From positions 114,124,778 to 114,188,777 of the forward strand of contig CM066043.1 in the NCBI GenBank assembly GCA_033557465.1: a stretch of DNA of 64,000 nucleotides. Reading direction: 5' to 3'. This DNA is from Ichthyophis bannanicus. Lineage: Eukaryota > Chordata > Amphibia > Gymnophiona > Ichthyophiidae. Positions 1-9,945 of the stretch are shown in pieces. Within the stretch, counting starts at the first letter, position 1; each line of letters begins with the position of its first letter. A program made the translations under genes and the position numbers. The notes under the pieces were generated by a model, which saw nothing but the letters and a program-made list of their open reading frames with translations, was not told the origin of the DNA and did not search any database.

Positions 1-108
1 GCAAGGCGACATCGCATTTCAATCTCGCCAATACTTGTAGCACTTTTGATCGCTTGATAGGATTACCTATCCCGCAGACATTCCAGGAAATGATCTTCAG
101 GTTGGATA
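1..108 (-). CDS. L1 ORF2 N-terminus (AP endonuclease start), partial
   Basis: On the minus strand, codons from about 108 to 1 read LKIISWNVCGIGNP, then KRSKVL and LKCDVA. This is the opening beta-strand of the APE-like endonuclease of L1 ORF2, where the Asn of SWN is catalytic. The rest of ORF2 lies off the left edge. I see no in-frame ATG just upstream: the frame is closed by a TAG about 60 nt before the motif. Either initiation is unconventional or the start codon has been lost. Confidence 0.8.
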
Positions 109-1304
109 GTAAACACTTAGCAAATGTAACACAAACCGGCTAGCATAGTGTGGGCGAACCTCCCCAGCCTGAGGTCCCCCCCTAGGTGGAGAAATACTCC
201 TGGTGAACCATACACTTTTACCCCCCTTCCTCCCTCCCCTTATTGTACCCAACCCCCCCCCTCTACTTCCCCCCGCCCTCCCCTGCCCTCGCCCCACCTT
301 CCCCCTCCCCCAATCCATGGAACTCCTCTCCCTACTCATTAGAGACCTAAGGATGTGAGTAGGGCCCCCCCCCCACCGATAACCAGACTCCCCCCCCCAC
401 CATTCACCCCTGCCAGAAAGGAACCCCAACCCCCCTCACACCCAGCCCCATCCCACCTATACTCCCCCCCAGTACCCCAGTGGTAGCACCGCATAACAGC
501 ACATATATATACATCTGAAGGGGGAGGGTGGGGTGGGGAACAGAGGTAATACCCCACATGACCAATCACTGCAACAACTCGTCGGTCCAAAAAATAAAAG
601 CGTTTTAAACAAGATATGTCCATCGTTTGGGGTTATAGGGAGTGAGATATTAACTTCGGGGGCAGACGGGAGCCGAAAGGAAGGGCCCCCATCACCCCGG
701 AAGCACCTTGTTCCCGGCAGCTGCAAATGTCCGTTGCAGAGTTCGGTGGTCTGAACTGCTCCCCAGTATCACATATGCTCGGACCCCTCAGGTGACGCTC
801 CAGACAGTGAGGTAGACATCCCGGAAAAGGCCGGTTAGGTAGAGCCGGATGCCTGAGCAAGTGTCTGATCTGCCCGACACCAAACAGCTACAATGTAACA
901 TTAAACGTGACCATAGAAAAACAGGACAAACTTTGTAGCAGCACATCGTAACAGAGTTGCCTGAGATTGGCTGTATATAAAAAAACCCTCCTCTGCCCTC
1001 AGCACCAGGCTGTCAATCCAAGGGCAACTAAATTACCTGAGGGAGGCCGCTGACTTCCATCCCCACGAGCAGTATCGGGACGGTTGGGGCCTGCACTCCC
1101 CCACTGCGCTGTTCGAGGGTCTCCCCCTCAAGGCAGTACGTGAACTCCAAAAATAGAACTATGAAGGCAGAGCGGCAGACCAGCCCAACACCCTTGGAGT
1201 TTTCAGCTTCAACCGAGACAAGGGTGGGCCAAGATGCGCTCAGTGCATACAAGTGTGGTGTGCGAAACGATCTTCCCTTTCTCCTTGCTGCAGGGAGCCT
1301 CCGC
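109..1304 (-). other. L1 inter-ORF spacer with C/G-rich low-complexity tract
   Basis: About 1.2 kb separates the ORF1 stop from the ORF2 frame, with no convincing coding frame. Positions 160-540 are strongly C-rich on the plus strand (runs of 7-9 C), so the L1 sense RNA would be G-rich with many runs of three or more G. The spacer is long for an L1, where ORFs are usually close or overlapping. Confidence 0.6.
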
Positions 1305-2159
1305 TCACTCCCTGGGCGAGTTGCTCAGGTCCGTCGCGGGAGCTGAGATCTTCTCCACATGGGCAGCAGCCTCACTTGCTGAATCAAAGCTCCGGCGTGT
1401 CCCCTCCTGCCAGATCACCAGGCGCGCTGGATATTGTACTTGAAAACGAATATCAGCGTTTATTAGTTTCTGGCAGAGGGGGGCATAGGCTTTTCGACGT
1501 TGGCTTAGCGCGGCTGAGTAGTCTTGTGTGACTCGAAGGCGCATGTTCTTCCATTCTACCACTCCTTTCTGGCGAACAGTCCGAAGCAGCTCTTCCTTCT
1601 GTGGGAAGCTAAGGAACCTCGCCAAGACCACCCGAGGCCTGCGATCATTTGCCGATTGCTTAGGGCCGATCCGATGAGCACGCTCCACTACGATGGGGCT
1701 GGGTACGTCTGCCTCAGGTCGCAGGGATGTCGCCAAAGCCTCCACAAATCCCCGGAGATCTTTGTCGGGTACTGAGTCCGCGACACCCAGAAATCTCAGG
1801 TTATTCCGCCTGGATCTGTTCTCTAAATCGTCCAGTTTGAGCGCTTGATCCAGGGCTAACTTATGCGTCGCCCGAAGCTCTCGCTGAAGTGTCGCCAGGC
1901 TGTCCTCATTTTGTGTTATCCGGGTCTCAGCCTCTTGCATGCGGGACCCCAGCGCCTCCAAAGAGTTTTGGATCGTGTCCATTTTAGTGTGCAGGGCATC
2001 AAATTGCCCTGACAGCGCACTGGCCACCGCTGCCGAGACTTCAGCTGTCAGGGCCGGTGAGGTAGGGGACCCGGCCTGCTTCGGGGGGGATTCCACCATC
2101 TTGGAAGTCCCGGCGGCACGGTCCTTCTCTCTGCGCCCGAGTTTAGCCGCGGAAGCCAT
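1305..2159 (-). CDS. L1 ORF1p (RNA-binding chaperone), intact frame
   Basis: 284-residue uninterrupted frame with ATG at 2159. Residues about 40-112 are heptad-like and Glu/Gln/Leu rich (trimeric coiled coil). Then comes the L1 signature DDLENRSRRNNLRFLGV (about 110-125) opening the RRM, with VVERAHRIGP around 157-166, and a basic C-terminal domain (about 195-255). ORF1p binds L1 RNA to form the RNP used in target-primed reverse transcription. An Ala/Lys/Arg-rich N-terminus precedes the coiled coil. The lack of stops suggests a fairly young insertion. Domain family (Transposase_22) is recognised by motif, not by a search. Confidence 0.9.
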   Translation of the reverse strand: MASAAKLGRREKDRAAGTSKMVESPPKQAGSPTSPALTAEVSAAVASALSGQFDALHTKMDTIQNSLEALGSRMQEAETRITQNEDSLATLQRELRATHKLALDQALKLDDLENRSRRNNLRFLGVADSVPDKDLRGFVEALATSLRPEADVPSPIVVERAHRIGPKQSANDRRPRVVLARFLSFPQKEELLRTVRQKGVVEWKNMRLRVTQDYSAALSQRRKAYAPLCQKLINADIRFQVQYPARLVIWQEGTRRSFDSASEAAAHVEKISAPATDLSNSPRE

Positions 2160-2329
2160 GGCGATCAGGAAATTAGAATCGGTGCCAGGGGTAGAACAAA
2201 TCGTCTCTCATACGGGGGTAGCAGGTGGGGGCTTTTCACGGCGGATTATCACAGTTTAGGGGTCGGGGGGCCCAGAGCTCAAACCGGACACGTCCGTTCG
2301 AGCTCACCACATCACGTGGTCCTCGCAGA

Positions 2330-2700
2330 AACGCGTTTAAACGCCCCGCACACGTGCGTGTCACTCCCGCACAGGTATGCGGCTCACTAACGGGCCCCGT
2401 ACAAGTGCGTGGCCGCAAATGTCCGATAGAGGCGTAGAACGGCGAAAGGAGGGCGGAGGAAGGCTCCGGAGGGGCGGAGGGACGGGGTCAATGGGTGGAG
2501 AGTGGGAGGGGAGAGGCTCCCCGCACGGTATCGGGCCCGAATTTGCATGTGAAAACTACCGCGAGTGAAATACTCGCGCTAGAAAGCATTTAAAGGGAAG
2601 AGAAACCATTTCCGTCAGCAATGTACAGGAAACCCGGGGAAACCTGCAAAACGTCAGCAATGTGATCCATGTGTACAGCACAAAACTGCAATTTAAAATA
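2330..2700 (+). repeat. Left subterminal region of the giant transposon
   Basis: GC-rich stretch closely matching 58385-58730 (shared blocks such as AACGGGCCCC, AAATGTCCGATAGAGGCG, CTACCGCGAGTGAAA, AACCATTTCCGTCAGCAATG) and, inverted, about 44700-44950. Such subterminal sequence is where transposase or its Myb partner usually binds. About 75 bp of the terminus itself is missing at the L1 junction. Confidence 0.75.
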
Positions 2701-3081
2701 AAAAATGAGCAGCACAAAAATATATGATAAAGATTATGTCAGCTGTGGAACAGTTATAGAAATGTTGAAAAATAAAATACACACCCAGGAAAGCACAAAA
2801 TAAAAATTTACCTCTGGAAAGGTGTTGGGAGCGGAGAGTGTTCCAAAAAGCAGGCGTTTACTTTGCAGATGTCCCGTTAGTGTATGCAATGGTTGGCCAT
2901 TAATATCACTGTTGCCTTGCTTGTGTATATGTTTTTCCCCATTGTTCTGTGGCCCTTCGTGTGTTTTATTTTCACGTTTGTCCTGACAGTGGTTGAAGGA
3001 GCCCACAGTAAATATGCGCACAGCAGGGTTTGTGACATCATCCTGCTAGGTGTACTATCTCCAGGGAGTGCACAGTCTGTG

Positions 3082-3135
3082 TGGTGCAGCAGACAGATAC
3101 AGTACCTCAAAGACCAGAGGTTCAAATCCCAGATG
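3082..3135 (+). other. tRNA-like module (A box/B box), left array unit 1
   Basis: TGGTGCAGCAG at 3082-3092 resembles a Pol III A box, and GGTTCAAATCC at 3119-3129 fits the B box GGTTCRANNCC, with tRNA-like spacing. The counterpart in the short copy is at 59140-59195. It does not fold obviously as a full tRNA, so I read it as a tRNA-derived or tRNA-mimicking piece. Confidence 0.5.
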
Positions 3136-3530
3136 GTACATTTGCCAGACCAGTTTGTAAATTTTATCCATCACGAAACAAAGATGGCACAGACACCCCT
3201 GTATTGCAGGGAACATAAGCATGTTGAAAAAAACCTATATGTTAACCAACACCGCACACACCCCACAACAATGGTCCTCACTTACAGCAAAATCCCCCAC
3301 ATGCATTACTGTAATGCCAGAATGCAATCAGGTAATTTTTAGAGTTTTCTGAGAGAAGGACATGCCACCATGTTTGCAGACGAGTACATGTGGTGCAGGA
3401 GGCAGTGGCTGCCATCCCCAGAGAACAGTGACCTAGCCATGTGTTGTCTGTCACCGTGCACTGCAACAGACAGGCCCTGCTGTATGCACAGTCATGAGCC
3501 TCCCAGGGAAATCACCCAATCTGTGACTAG

Positions 3531-3600
3531 ACAGTGGTGCAAAGCACACAGACAGTGCATGCAAGAACAGAAGGTCACAGGTTCAAAGCCTAGTTGGGCC
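3531..3600 (+). other. tRNA-like module, left array unit 2
   Basis: TGGTGCAAAGC near 3535 and GGTTCAAAGCC at 3580-3590 form A-box- and B-box-like blocks. It corresponds to 59600-59658 in the 4.4 kb copy. Confidence 0.45.
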
Positions 3601-3984
3601 CACTGCTAATCCTGCACATATATTTTTTTCCCACCACCAAACACAGAAAGTGAAGACACTCAGTGATGGCAGAGTAAATAATCATGTTTCCAAAACCAGT
3701 GTTTTACCTAACACCGTGCCCCCCCCCCCCCCAAAATGGGCATTAGGTACAGGCAAGTCCTCACAACTCAGTCCTGGAGTGGCACAATGCAATGAAGCTA
3801 TATGTGTTTTTCCAGATAACGACATGTCGTCATGTTGTGCGAGGTGTACAAGTGATGGAGGGGGCAATGGCAGCAAGCCACAACAGACAGTGCCTTAGGT
3901 GTGTGTAGGCTGGCCCTGGCCACCACACCAGACAGCCTATATTGGATGTACAGCCATGGATTCCCCAGGGAATGCAGCCATGAT

Positions 3985-4055
3985 GTGGCAAAACCGTGGT
4001 CCAGTGCACACAGTCAGTGTTTACACGAACAGAAGGTCAGAGGTTCAAATTTTGT
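3985..4055 (+). other. tRNA-like module, left array unit 3 (degenerate)
   Basis: GTGGTCCAGTGCAC around 3986 followed by GGTTCAAATTT at 4042-4052. The B box has lost its last CC. Sequence between the boxes (ACAGAAGGTCAGA) is shared with units 2 and 4, so these are copies of one ancestral module. Confidence 0.4.
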
Positions 4056-4443
4056 CTGTGCTTCCTGCCAAACGAGCCCCCAGAATGGAACCACTTTGGA
4101 ACATGGCATGTAAGACAGAACCTTTGTGGCAGATAATCCAGATATTGTGATATAAATTATTTCTTTGGTTTCCCTTCAACACCACACACCAAATAAACAT
4201 GTGCATCCTCTACAGTAGATTCCAAGAAATGCACTTCTGGAGGGTCACTGATTGTGCATCTGCTGTGCATGTGCCAATATAAGGCAATGTGAGCATGGTG
4301 ATGGCAGGGGAACTGTTGGCAGCTGTGCACATCACACCAAGGCCTGGTCTGTATTAAGTGGGCGCTGTGCACTGCAAGTGACAGGGTCTGTCTGAGAGAA
4401 ACAGCCATGTATTTTCCTGGGAATGCACTGCCCCTGTGTCAAG

Positions 4444-4510
4444 ATGGTGGTGCAAAGCACACAGGCAGTGACTACAGGAGCAGAAAGTCACATGTTCAAA
4501 TCTTGTGTGT
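4444..4510 (+). other. tRNA-like module, left array unit 4 (degenerate)
   Basis: GTGGTGCAAAGCACACAG near 4447 followed by TGTTCAAATCT at 4493-4503. Same internal CAGAAAGTCA block as the neighbouring units. Confidence 0.4.
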
Positions 4511-4667
4511 CTGCTCAGCCAACACAGTCCCCTCAATTGTCACACCATGCAAGTATTTAGAAAAATAAAAGATCCTGTAGTGCAGATAATGCACACATGT
4601 GTAAAACCTCTATATTTTACATGAAAGTGTACAGAAATTAGAAACATCTGTATTACATAGAGCAGAT

Positions 4668-4865
4668 TCCCCAAATGCAGTCCTGGAGTGTCACAAATCA
4701 TTTACATCTTATGAAGTGGGAAATAAAGATGTGTCTCTCCATGTCCATATGCTGCTCCATGGTTTGCAGATGTATCTCATGCATATTCCTGAGGCACAGT
4801 TGCAAAACATGATCAGTGTGTGGGGCAACACGACTGGAGTTGGGGACCTCAGGCTGAGAGTATCA
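4668..4865 (+). mobile_element. hAT-like MITE remnant inside the giant element
   Basis: Contains the core TCTCATGCATATTC and flanks similar to 'CCCAAATGCAGTCCTGG' and 'CTGGAGTTGGGGACC', as in related copies at 6533-6700, 39715-39890, 43350-43570 and 59826-60020. It sits at the homologous place in the giant element and in two short copies, so it was inserted before they diverged. Confidence 0.5.
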
Positions 4866-6532
4866 ACCAACAGGAGCATAAATGTGCAGAGACACAGGCT
4901 CCATTAACCAAACACTACTGGACAGTCATGATATTGGCCCTTCTGTACATCTCAAATAACTAGTACGTGCACACCGTAGCACTGTCACCATAAACCATGA
5001 AAAACAGTAAACATATATCAACGTGTAGATGTGAAAGGTTACATAGATCAATGCCAACGTCAAGCACAATATGGTTAGTGAGCATTAGAACACCAATATG
5101 TCAGATGTTTGGGAAGTGTGTCTCAGGTCAGGTGCATGACAATGTTCACCACCCTGTGTTGTGACACCAACAGTATGCCATACCATTGCCATGCCTGTAC
5201 TGGGTCCAGGACTGCTCAGATGTCCGAGACTGCAAAAGCAAGCTATATTGGCACAGTGATGGCATAGGTGTGTGAATGTGTGCCTGTCCATCCAGTGTGT
5301 GATTTGTTAAACATATTACTCAGCGCACAATGTTTGCTCTGTGTCCATTGTTAGCTTGTCTATGTGCATAATGAGGAGCAAGGTATTGTGGGCATACCTC
5401 AGACAGGCTGCCTTTGCCATGATGCATGAGGATAGATCATTAGTCAATGTATTGGACATTGTAGTGTGCACCATCAGCAACATGGACATGGTAGCCCCTG
5501 CATGTCTTGCTCGAAGTTCAATTTCACCCTAACTGAGCAGTTAGCATGACATGGCTAGGTCAGCCATAGTGTAATCCATATCTTCTGCAAGTGATATGTA
5601 TGGGTTTCCTTTTGGGGCCCAATCACTAGCTTAGCTGCTTTGTGGGTGTGCAGACATCCCAGTTTGTGGTCCACACCTATTCACCAGTAATATGCACTAT
5701 GGATGAGCTAGCAGTTTGCTGCCACCTAGTATGTACAAGGCTGCCACACCTAGAAGGGTGCAGTGTTTGTGCTTTTGAGGCTGGTGAATGTGCGCTTTGG
5801 TGGTCTGCTGAGCATTTCCAGGCCTACTGTGTGGTCTGGATGTTCACATAAATGCATGGACCCTCTTAGCTGGTGTCACTCCATCAGCTGTAGGCAGGTT
5901 TACATTTTCCTCAAGCACCACCATTGTAGTGAAGGTGGATGTGTTTCTGGGTGATCATGAGTTGTATTGCTCAGTTTTGGTGTTGTTGTAAAATAATCTG
6001 TCTATGTATTTCAAACAACTTCTCCCCCCCTTTACTAAACTAACCTAATTAATGTGTTGCTGTGTAACACACAGAATATGTACAATGTGTTATCATAAAA
6101 TTATAAAATGTATAAACCTGACACACAAATAAGAGATGGACACAAGTGTAGTTAGCAATGGATCTAGAAGACCTACCCATCAGACACAGTCACTGATGTG
6201 TACACACAACATAGACTAGCTTAGCTTATCTTGTTGCCTTGGACATGGTGTTGTGTCTCCCCTCTCACTCTCAGGGTGAGACCAGGGCCTGCACAATGTG
6301 ATGCTCAGTATAAGCTCTATGTCATTGATCTACATGCTTATTTAAAAGTATCAGGATGAGTGGGTTCATTGCCCTCATAACACATCTGAATGTTATGTCT
6401 GGACTGCTTTTTTGCATGTGCAGTGCATCATGGGTATCTTTGTTTTGAGCCTATCATTATAAAAAAGGGAAAAAGTTCATGTGGTGGTCCTCAGTCCCAA
6501 TGTATGCAGCCAGGGGTGTGTTAGTATAAAGG

Positions 6533-6700
6533 GCAGTGTTTATCAACCCATTCCTCGGGGAACGCCAGGTCAGTCAGGTTTTCAGGATATCCATTATGAA
6601 TTGGCATCAGATATATATGCATTAGAGATAGTTTGCCAACGTAACTGGTTTGTGGCCCTCAAGGTCTTGATTTGGAGACCCCGGCCTTACACCTCTGTCA
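6533..6700 (+). mobile_element. hAT-like MITE
   Basis: Begins CAGTGTTTATCAACCCATTC, has an imperfect palindromic interior (TTTTCAGGATATCC... ) and ends near GGAGACCCCGGCC. This is the same widespread short palindromic family as at 43350 and 59826. The terminal CAGTG suggests hAT; no 8-bp duplication is clear here. Confidence 0.5.
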
Positions 6701-7169
6701 TATAAGATTGTCATTCTCCAAGGTACACATGTCCCAGACCTTGAAAGGCTAGATAGAATGTGTCACATTCACCCTTGATTCTCAACAACAACAAAGATTT
6801 GTCTAAATGACAATATTTTGGTGGTGTTTAGAAATAAGGAGGAATGTGGAACGTTCTATATACCCTTTTGATGATAGCCCCTGTGATGGCCTTTCTTAAC
6901 CTGTGTGGATCGGGAGACTATATTAAATGGTGTAAGCACACCCAAAAATATTAGCATGGTGACTGATAGCCCACATTGATGTTTTCTAAGCAGACATTGC
7001 TATTTTATCTGCGGTATTGGCAGTCATTCCACTGTGAAAGACATAGCACATGACATCACACAAAAGGCTAAGAACCATTGTGCAGGTGTTGGTAGGTTTA
7101 AGTCCAAAATGTGTATACACAATAACAATCTGAAATGTTTTGTTTGAGTTTTTAAAAAAAGACACATAG

Positions 7170-7426
7170 CAGTGTATAATGTGTGTTGCGCATGTGTGCC
7201 CTTTTTTGCGACAATTTGTGCATTTGCGTGGCGCAGTTGCACGTGCACTAACGGCAACATGCGCCAGCTGCATAGGCCACATGCACGTAGTTTGTCACGC
7301 ACATGGACGCAATACATGTCTGACCTGCGCCACATGAGTGGCGCAGTTGCACGTAAATCGTTGCGCAAGTTGCAATGCGCATGCGCGAGAAGCCCGCTGC
7401 GTGCAATCAGGTGATAATATCTGAAA
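7170..7426 (+). promoter_or_regulatory. CpG-rich promoter-like region upstream of gene A
   Basis: A sudden island of CpG and GCGC in otherwise CpG-poor TG-rich DNA, ending at the gene A ATG. It contains two copies of GGCGCAGTTGCACGT (around 7221 and 7340) and several TGCGCATG-type words (for example AATGCGCATGCGCGAG near 7374). The same words crowd the divergent promoter at 21050-21400, suggesting a common regulator. No clear TATA box. Function is inferred. Confidence 0.5.
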
Positions 7427-7612
7427 ATGGCGCCCAGAGCAAGGAAGCCCTCCTTCACCCTCCGTGAGCTCAGGTACCTGTCTCGCCTCATTGCACCACG
7501 CCAGCAGAAACTCTTCCCTGGCACCACCGGGCAGAGGGACAGCTCCAAGGTATTTAGGGCATGGCAACGTCTACAAAGACGTTTCAATAGAGAAGCTGAC
7601 TACCCAAGGGAG
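7427..7612 (+). CDS. Gene A exon 1: SANT/Myb-like N-terminal domain
   Basis: The ATG at 7427 (MAPRARKPSFTLRELRYLSR) opens 62 codons ending in a consensus donor (GAG|GTAAGT at 7613), phase 0. The peptide has a Phe-Thr-x-x-Glu-Leu-x-x-Leu start, then a WQRLQRRFN segment, like the first two helices of trihelix/SANT domains in Harbinger partner proteins. The third-helix segment would come from exon 2. The CpG-rich block immediately upstream fits a promoter or 5' UTR. The family call is by pattern only. Intron 1 (7613-12179) is long and holds the satellite arrays. Confidence 0.62.
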
Positions 7613-8024
7613 GTAAGTGTATAGGGCCAGGTCTTAAGAATCATATATGTAGCCTGTGCTCATTGCAAATGTCCATGCTGTTGTGTTGAGGTACTATGAG
7701 TGAAAACTGTGCAGAAGATGAGAAGACATACCATAATGTATCTGTATCACTTGTGACTGTGTTGTCCTGCACCCTGGTGTGGATGTAAATGGTCAAAGAG
7801 GTTAAGATGCTAACCTTGTGACATGTGAGCTGCTGCTGTGGCTGTGCATCAACATACTGTAACTGCGTAATACCTTACATCAGCATATGTAAATATATCC
7901 AACAACATATGGATATGGTGTCATTTGTACCTTGAACAAAACACCTTGGGACCAGCACAAGTATATGTGAAACATAACATTAATGGTATGTGACTCACTC
8001 AAGTGATATGGGCTCTATTGGTCA

Positions 8025-9345
8025 TGAATTGCAAATCACATGCCTATCTGCATGGCTCCTCAGAGCCCATCACAGTGGGCTTGCTGTCATCCCTGTGCTA
8101 TTGGTCTGTGTGCTGTCAGACTTTGAAAATTTCCTACCAATGTGCAGGTGTCCAAACAGATCCTCCCAGTAGGCTAACAATCACCCTGGGGTAATGCTTG
8201 TGTGTGCCCACCCACTGTCACACATCCACCCTAACACCAGGAGGACAGAGAGACCATCACAGTGGGCTTGCTGTCATCCTTGTGCTATTGGTCTGTGTGT
8301 GCTGTCAGACATTGAAAACTTCCTCCCAATGTCCAGGGGTCCAGACAGATCCTCCCAGTAGGCTAAGAATCACCCTGGGGTAATGCTTGTGTGTGCCCAC
8401 CCACTGTCACACATCCACCCCATCACCAGGAGGTCAGAGAGCCCATCACAGTGGGCTTGCTGTCATCCCTGTGATATTGGTCTGTGTGTGCTGTCATACT
8501 TTGAAAAAATCCTCCCAATGTCCAGGGGTCCAAACAGATCCTCCCATTAGGCTATAAATCACCCTGGGGTAATGCTTGTGTGTGCCCACCCACTGTCACA
8601 CATCCACCCCATCACCAGGAGGTCAGAGAGCCCATCACAGTGGGCTTGCTGTCATCCTTGTGCTATTGGTCTGTGTGTGCTGTCAGACATGTAAATAATC
8701 CTCACAATGTTCAGGGGTCCAAACAGATCCTCCCAGTAGGCTAACAATCACCCTGGGGTAATGCTTGTGTGTGCCCACCCACTGTCACACATCCACCCTA
8801 ACACCAGGAGGACAGAGAGACCATCACAGTGGGCTTGCTGTCATCCTTGTGCTATTGGTCTGTGTGTGCTGTCAGACATTGAAAAAATCCTCCCAATGTC
8901 CAGGGGTCCAGACAGATCCTCCCATTAGGCTATAAATCACCCTGGGGTAATGCTTGTGTGTGTGCCCACCCACTGTCACACATCCACCCTAACACCAGGA
9001 GGACAGAGAGACCATCACAGTGGGCTTGCTGTCATCCCTGTGATTTTGGTCTGTGTGTGCTGTCAAACATTGAAAGAATCCTCCCAATGTCCATGTGTCC
9101 AAACAGATCCTCCCAGTAGGCTAACAATCCCCCTGGGGTAATGCTTGTGTGTGCCCACACACTGTCACACATCCACCCTATCACCAGGAGGTCAGAGAGC
9201 CCATCACAGTGGGCTTGCTGTCATCCCTGTGATATTGGTCTGTGTGTGCTGTCATACTTTGAACAAATACTCCCAATGTCCAGGGGTCCAGACAGATCCT
9301 CCCATTAGGCTATAAATCACCCTGGGGTAATGCTTGTGTGTGCAT
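8025..9345 (+). repeat. Satellite array, 189-bp unit, about 7 copies
   Basis: The phrase CCTGGGGTAATGCTTGTGTG recurs with its GTAATG at 8191, 8380, 8569, 8758, 8947, 9138 and 9327, that is every 189 bp (once 191). Each unit contains two related halves of about 94 bp: both carry a CAGTGG/CCCAGTAGG-type core and end in GGTNNNGCTTGTGTGTG-like sequence. This makes it a dimer-based higher-order repeat. It lies in gene A intron 1. Confidence 0.9.
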
Positions 9346-9945
9346 ATGCAAAGTTAAGACATACACCCTATCCCCTGGAGTCGAGGAGTTCCATCGCAGT
9401 GGCCCATCTGGCAACATGGGGATATGGTTGTGTGTCACCTAACAGTTTGCTTTTTGCACCCTATCCCCTGGAGTCGAGGAGGGCCATCGCAGTGGCCCAT
9501 CTGGCACCATGGGGATACGGTTGTGTGTTACCTAACACGTTGCTTTTTGCACCCTATCCCCTGGAGTCCAGGAGGGCCATCGCAGTGGCCCATCTGGCAC
9601 CATGGGGATACGGTTGTGTGTTACCTAACAAGTTGCTTTTTGCACCCTATCCCCTGGAGTCGAGGAGGGCCATCGCAGTGGCCCATCTGGCACCATGGGG
9701 ATACGGTTGTGTGTTACCTAACATGTTGCTTTTTGCACCCTATCCCCTGGAGTCGAGGAGGGCCATCGCAGTGGCCCATCTGGCACCATGGGGATACGGT
9801 TGTGTGTCAATTGACGGTTTGCTTTTTCCTCCATATCACCTGGAGTCAAGGACGCCCATCCCAGTGGCCCATTTGACACCATGGGGATATGGTTGTTTGT
9901 GACTAACACGTTATATGCATTCTCCCTATCCCCAGGAGTCCTGTG
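9346..9945 (+). repeat. Satellite array, 93-bp unit, about 6 copies
   Basis: CTGGAGTC recurs at 9375, 9468, 9561, 9654, 9747 and 9840, exactly every 93 bp, with a diverged seventh start near 9933. The unit (CCCTATCCCCTGGAGTCGAG ... GGATACGGTTGTGTG) resembles each half of the adjacent 189-bp unit. Because 93 is a multiple of 3, a long frame runs through the array, but I do not consider it a gene. Confidence 0.9.

Larger units (their letters stand above)
1..2330 (-). mobile_element. L1-clade LINE, 5' portion (runs off the left edge)
   Basis: Read on the minus strand this is the front part of a non-LTR retrotransposon: a 5' region (about 2330-2160), ORF1 (2159-1305), a spacer of about 1.2 kb, and the first codons of ORF2 (from about 108 down to 1). 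ORF1 has the coiled-coil/RRM layout of L1 ORF1p, and the ORF2 start reads as an AP-endonuclease N-terminus with ISWNVCGIG. The 5' end meets sequence that matches the subterminal part of the DNA transposon at 58320-62751, so the L1 probably inserted into the end of the giant element. The exact junction (2260-2335) cannot be fixed by eye, and the other L1 end is outside the window. Confidence 0.85.

Noticed and set aside
3082..4510. Functional tRNA genes
   Set aside because: B boxes match but I cannot pair an acceptor stem or a convincing anticodon arm, and copies are degenerate. I describe them as tRNA-like only.
9330..9902. 190-codon open frame with six repeats of 31 residues, resembling a repeat protein
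   Set aside because: The unit is 93 bp, a multiple of 3, so any stop-free frame stays open automatically. A second frame is open too, and there is no promoter or conserved start. It is satellite DNA.
8025..9945. CRISPR-like regular repeats
   Set aside because: Units are 93 and 189 bp, contiguous without unique spacers, in a vertebrate genome.
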